Shown piece after piece: positions 55,707-61,700 of a stretch of 64,000 nt of DNA. This DNA is from Triatoma infestans (taxonomy: Eukaryota; Arthropoda; Insecta; Hemiptera; Reduviidae). Where the stretch lies: contig JAAEAF010003515.1 of the NCBI GenBank assembly GCA_011037195.1, positions 1-64,000 on the forward strand, in the 5' to 3' direction. The first letter of the stretch is position 1, and each line of letters opens with the position of its first letter. A program made the translations under genes and the position numbers. Under the pieces are notes generated by a model. It did no database searches. It was not told where the DNA came from and saw only the letters and a list, made by a program, of their open reading frames with translations.

Positions 55707-58700
55707 AAACATAAAAATCCGTTTTATATTTGTTTTTCAATTTCTAACTAGCCATCAACAGCGCGACCGCAGTTTTAGGGTTTAAGGGAGCAGCTTTAAA
55801 ACCAAATCATCACGACCAAATTATGACTGAGAAGTACTATGCGTTTTTAGATTTCAGATAGTCGTTCCGAAGGTGTTTGAACTTGCAAGTGGAAAAGAGA
55901 TTGTGGGAAGTAATAGTTTGTAATTAGGTTAACATTAATACCTGTAACCAAAAATTACTTTATTTTCCTTTCGTGAAGTGTGAAAGTTTGAAATCTGTGA
56001 GTATATATATGTTGCTTCTATTGTAATAATATTGAGATTCCCCGCATAGACAACTTCTTTCCTAAGGAAATGACCGAAAATTTCTATTTTACGTTCTACT
56101 TCTATTAGAAAAATAATTATTGCATTTGTATCAAATTTTAGAAATAAGTGTTGCTGCCGGGTACTGGTATAACAAAGATGTTTGTAAGCGAGAACTTGAT
56201 ATTCTGTTCAGGTAACATCAGGACTTTCGACATGAACATTTCGATCAAAATCTATCAGCCGAAAATCGTCTACTGAATGTTAATTTTTTTTTTTTTTTAA
56301 TCTGTTGACGATTTTTCTTCTAAAAATGGCCCAAAAATATTTTCGTTAAAATTGAATATTTTTAAAATCAATGAAAATGTTCTCGACCAGTCAATGTTGT
56401 AATATGTCTATAGATTTTCGGGTATTGGTCAATGAAAAAATTTTTTAGTTAAAGGTAAACGTTTCGATTATATTTCATAATCTTCCTCAGTATCTGTATA
56501 CAACAACAAAATCAACAATAAATATATAAAAAAAATTTTTTTACATGAAAATAAAAACTGAAAAATAGAAATACTAAGTGTGTTACGATAACCTAACAAA
56601 ACTAAGATTTAGTCAGCAGAGTTTGATTTTTTTTAGTTCTTTTATAATTTTTATAATTTTAATTTTTTAATAGATTACTTAATATTAAAATAATAGAATA
56701 TAATTTATATAATTATAAAAATGCAATAATAACATTTGATGAAAACATCTTAGTTTTGGTAGGTTATCGTAACACACTTAGTATTTCTATTTTTCAGTTT
56801 TTATTTTCATGTAAAAAAATTTTTTTTATATTATTTTTTGTTGATTTTGTTGTTGTATACAGGTACTGAGGAAGATTATGAAATATAATCGAAACGTTTA
56901 GCTTTAACTGAAAAATTTTTTCATTGACCAATACCCGAAAATCTATAGACATATTGAATATTTTTATTTGAAACATTTTTACTTTCTCTTATTACCCATG
57001 GAAACACTAATTTCAGAGGTGACACATTAGGTATCCTTCTAATAGTGGCTTTTTCAATAATTGTACAATTGCATCATACATATAAAGGATTATTAAATAT
57101 AGAAAATATGCATGCATTGAGAAAGTACAAAATAAACTGATAATAAGTCTCCAAAAAATACATTATTTCGAACGAAAAAACAATATCCTATTTAACATTC
57201 CAAGTTGAAAAATAATTTATCAATTGGAACTTGAGTAATGAACTATGGGATATTGGGTGAGGGTATTGCTTCTTTAAATTCTATATATTGACATAATTTG
57301 TTATTGTGTGGCGCAAACATGCTCCAAAAAAAATGAGAGTAGGCTTTTCAGGCGTATTAATTTTATTGATGGTTCGGCATATCGATTTAAAAACTACTAT
57401 CCTTATTAAATAATAATATTTCTTTTTCCTATTAGATGAAATTTGCTGTTTAAAATTGTATTTAATATTCTTTGTCTTGTTCCTCGAAACTCCTTCAAAA
57501 CACTGGAAATGAATTTATTTCATTTTTCTTCCTGGTTTCTGAATGATCAAGAGTTAATTTTTGTCATCAAAATATTGCGGGATATTAATGCTTTAGAAAT
57601 TAAAGTAATTAATTTAATTTTAAAAATAAATTGTATTAATTATATTTAATGCAATTTTTAGCTGTCGACAAAGGAGGAGTACATGCGACTAGAGAACCAC
57701 CAAGCAATAAGATAAACGGTACTCTTGACAAAAGCACAGAAGGTGCTCCAAAATTCATTCAGTTATTAACAGATATGCTGGTGGTTGCTGGAGATACCGT
57801 AACATTTGAATGCATTGTAACTGGCCAACCTAGCCCCACAGTTACTTGGGCACTCAACAACAAAGAAGTACAACAGTCTGAAGGGATTCATGTTAGTAGC
57901 TTATACATTTGGTGTATGTGTGAAAATGGTTAACTCAATAAAACTACAGGATTTTTTTTTGAGAGAGGGTTCGTGCAGTGAGACCAGCTAGTGATATCTA
58001 GTGACCATCTTGTTATTCGTCCCCTCTGGTGCTTTGGGGGAGACTGGCTCATCTGTGCATCCCTTCTAAGTTGAGCTCCCTAAGGAATCTTAATATCTTG
58101 GACGGTTCTAGGGAGTGTATTTCCCCCTCCTCCACCTGGCCACGGCCCAGGCTTGTGAATCTTGTTTGAATAATGGCCCCATAGACGTGAGGAGATGAAT
58201 TGGAGTTTCCTCCATCTCCCCAAGAATCTGCATGTGCTATCTATCATCTTCTGGGCCCAGCTTCCTTAGGTGTCATTAAGAACACGGACCTACCAGGAAT
58301 ATTTAGAAAAAAATCGTCAGAATTGCTATAATAAGAGAAAGATATACAGTGTCTACGATTTTTCCACCATAGGACCTTCATTTTGTTGATTCTGACCGAC
58401 TTCGAATTCTCATCCATTGTCAGAGGAGTAAGGCTATCAATATGTGTAGAGAGGTAACTTCAACTTTATGTTTCTGTCATCACCACACTCAAAATGAAGC
58501 ATATTTTGACCCAACCACAAATTCATCAAAAGACATATACTAGTTCAACTAGATAGTTTTAATTTGAAATATGTTTATTTTTACTTCGATGTATCCAATA
58601 TGGGATTGCCTTGGTGAATATTATATGTGAGTTACTTTTTATTTGAACTTAAAGATGATACAAAAAAAAAGATTGTCAAATTTGCAACCTAAGAAATCTG

Positions 58701-61700
58701 CACTATTCAAGAAAATAATATCCTTTAATAATTGTGTATCTGTTCTAAATTGAATTTCAGTTTATTTACATGTCAATTACTGGAATCTATGATATTCCAA
58801 ATTTTATATATTACAAGATTTCAATCCCAAATTATCTTTAAAATATATTGATTTAATTTCAAAATAATTTTTTTTATTTTACTTACACTTAATTCTCTTA
58901 ATCATTCAATATTAAACTAACTAGATCTGGAAAGGTATGCGAATACTGTAATGTTAACAATTGGTAGAATAATAGAGTCAACTGATGATACATGTCAAAT
59001 AGTCAAATTCAGTTGGTTGCTGGAGTGAAAATGATACATGTTTTGCAATAGTTCAAAGAAAACATCAAATTAGTGAGAAAGTGTCAGTGTATCATTTAGA
59101 AAAAAGATATTTCTACAATTGGGTCTAGAAAAGTTAAAAATAACATTATAGAATCTCCTCTAGATAACTATAAAATTTAGGTATAATTTCCTTTACTCAA
59201 AACAAACCTATGAAAATGCTTAACCCATCTGCTGACTTTGCTGTATTTTTGCTTCTGTCTAAAAGTGGTTAAGATAATCCAACAAATAAACATCGCTAAT
59301 TAAAATATTGTTTAAGAAATTAAACTAATAGAAGCCTAACAAAATTATATAATTAAATCTTCTTTTTTTTTCTGAATACTTGATATCCAATTTCATATAA
59401 GTCTCAGATAGTTTACTGATTTTTTTTCTTACAATTGAATAATTTCTGCATTTTTTACCTCTTAATTATTCTGACAAACTTAACACTATATTGTTTGTAT
59501 TTCTTTGGTAAATATTCACTTTTAAGTCTAGTTTTCTTATCTGTTCATCTTTAGATAATGAGGAAGAATGAAAAATTATTTACGACCTGTAACGATATAA
59601 TCTTACAAGATATATTAATTGAACCAAGATTCATGTATTCTGATTCTTGCAAACATGTAGCACTACAAACAATTTATTAGAAACAAAAACTGTCTTTATT
59701 ATGTAATCAATGTAGATTACCGATTGTTCTAAATGATAAGAGAGACACTAATTGTTTTATAGATGAGCCAAGATGCAGATGGTCATTGTACATTAAGAAT
59801 TACAAATGTTACATCCAACGATAAAGGAGTTTATACGGCAAAAGCTGCCAATCAACAAGGTGAATGTAAATGTTTTTCCCATTTAAATGTGAAAACACCT
59901 TTACAATTGGGTTCAGTACAACCACAAGCTGAGGAAAAAACTTGTCCACCCTCCTTCAGCCAGCTGTTCGCTGATGTAATTATTCCGGACGGGGGACAGA
60001 CAAAATTCGAATGTATAGTCACAGGAAAACCTACTCCAAAAGTTAGTACATGCTTTATATTTTTTACAAGATTTGTATAAATAGCAACTATTAAAAACAT
60101 AATTAAATTATTTATTGCATTTTGTTCTAAAGGTAAAGTGGTTGTTTAATGATCAACCGGTTTCTGGTAAAAACTTTCTTGTATCGACCAGTGGAAATAG
60201 ACAAGTTTTAAGCTTGCCGAACGTCACAAAAGCTTTAGCTGGCAAGATCACTTGTTTAGCTGAAAATGAAGCTGGTAAAGCCACTTGCGTTGCAATACTC
60301 ACTGTTTCAGGTATAGTAATAATTATTTAATGCAAGTTTCAAATTGATAGATCTCATTAAAAGCAACAGCGAAAAACTATTGGATAATAGTGTGTTATGA
60401 TAAGTCCAACATGACGGCTATACCACTCCCAACCAACCAACTACATTTCCTTCCACTCATTTTAAGATTTACCAATTTTTGAATTTCATTAAACTAAATC
60501 TGATAATTTATTAAATGATTTAAATTAATTTTTAAAACTTCTTTTAGATTTTCCTAAAACTGATTTATTAAAATATTTTTTCTTAATTAAGGGTATAACT
60601 TGAGATTTTGGTGGAATAATTCAACCAAGGCCAGCCTCATAATTTGAAAGAATATCTTGGCAAAACACAATAATGTTTCTTCATATAAGTTCTCGATGTT
60701 CGGCGAATATCGCATATGCTGACTTAATATTTCAACAGTTTTGCTCAGTCTTCTGATCCATGGCTTGTTATGGGGCTCATATATGGGATTTCAGTAATAT
60801 GATAATTTGGAAAAGTTATTAAGGTTTTCATTAAAGAAATCATTAATCTACTCTTTATTATCTCAATTTATATGGTTTGTCAATAGCCTGATTATTTTTC
60901 TGTACAGCAAGTATATTATATTAATTTTTTTTTGTTACCGGTTTATAATTCCTCATTTTATGTTTATTGATTTGTTTATCATAAATAACTTTTTATTTTT
61001 CATAATTTTTAAGATCATATGCCAAATTTTCGCATTTGAATTTTCATTCTACTTCATTTTGGAAGTAGATGTTTTGAGGTCTTCTTAGTACGGGGTCAGC
61101 CTCCACGTAACCCCGCAGGGCTTTTCATCGAATGATGATTTTCGCCCCGAACCAGCTATTCCCAGGGCTTTAGGAAAAATTACTAAACTGAGAACTTCTT
61201 TTATTTATAATTATTAAATTAATATCTCTGATTTACAGAACCTCCAATAACATCACAACTACCATCATTTGATGATCTAAACCTAAACGAAAGTGGAGTA
61301 TTTGAAATGAAAAGAGCTGTATTTATGGAGTCCTCAACTTCTAGTCATTTTAGTTCCACCATGACAGCAACCGGTACTGAGCCTGTTGTAAACATTCAGA
61401 GTAAATCATCAAAATCAGAATTTGCTTCGCAGAAAGTTGGAGATAAGCCAGCCGTAAAGGTTTGTTAATTCAGTATTGTTAATGCTTAGTTAATTTATAA
61501 ATATATAGTTCTGATGAGCTCACCTGAAAATAAAAAAGTATACATATCACAACTTTACAAGTTGATGGACTACATACTTTGTTTATTGGATGAAGATTAG
61601 TATCTCTGAAGTATGAAGAAAAGTAATTCAATTCAAATTTTAATTCCAGTTAACTGTGGAACTAAACTTTGAGAAAAAGTTTCATTTTGTAGTAAATTTG

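Noticed and set aside
60807..61088. A 93-codon hydrophobic ORF that could be a membrane protein.
   Set aside because: It is a by-product of T-rich intron sequence (mostly Phe/Ile/Leu codons), without splice or family support.
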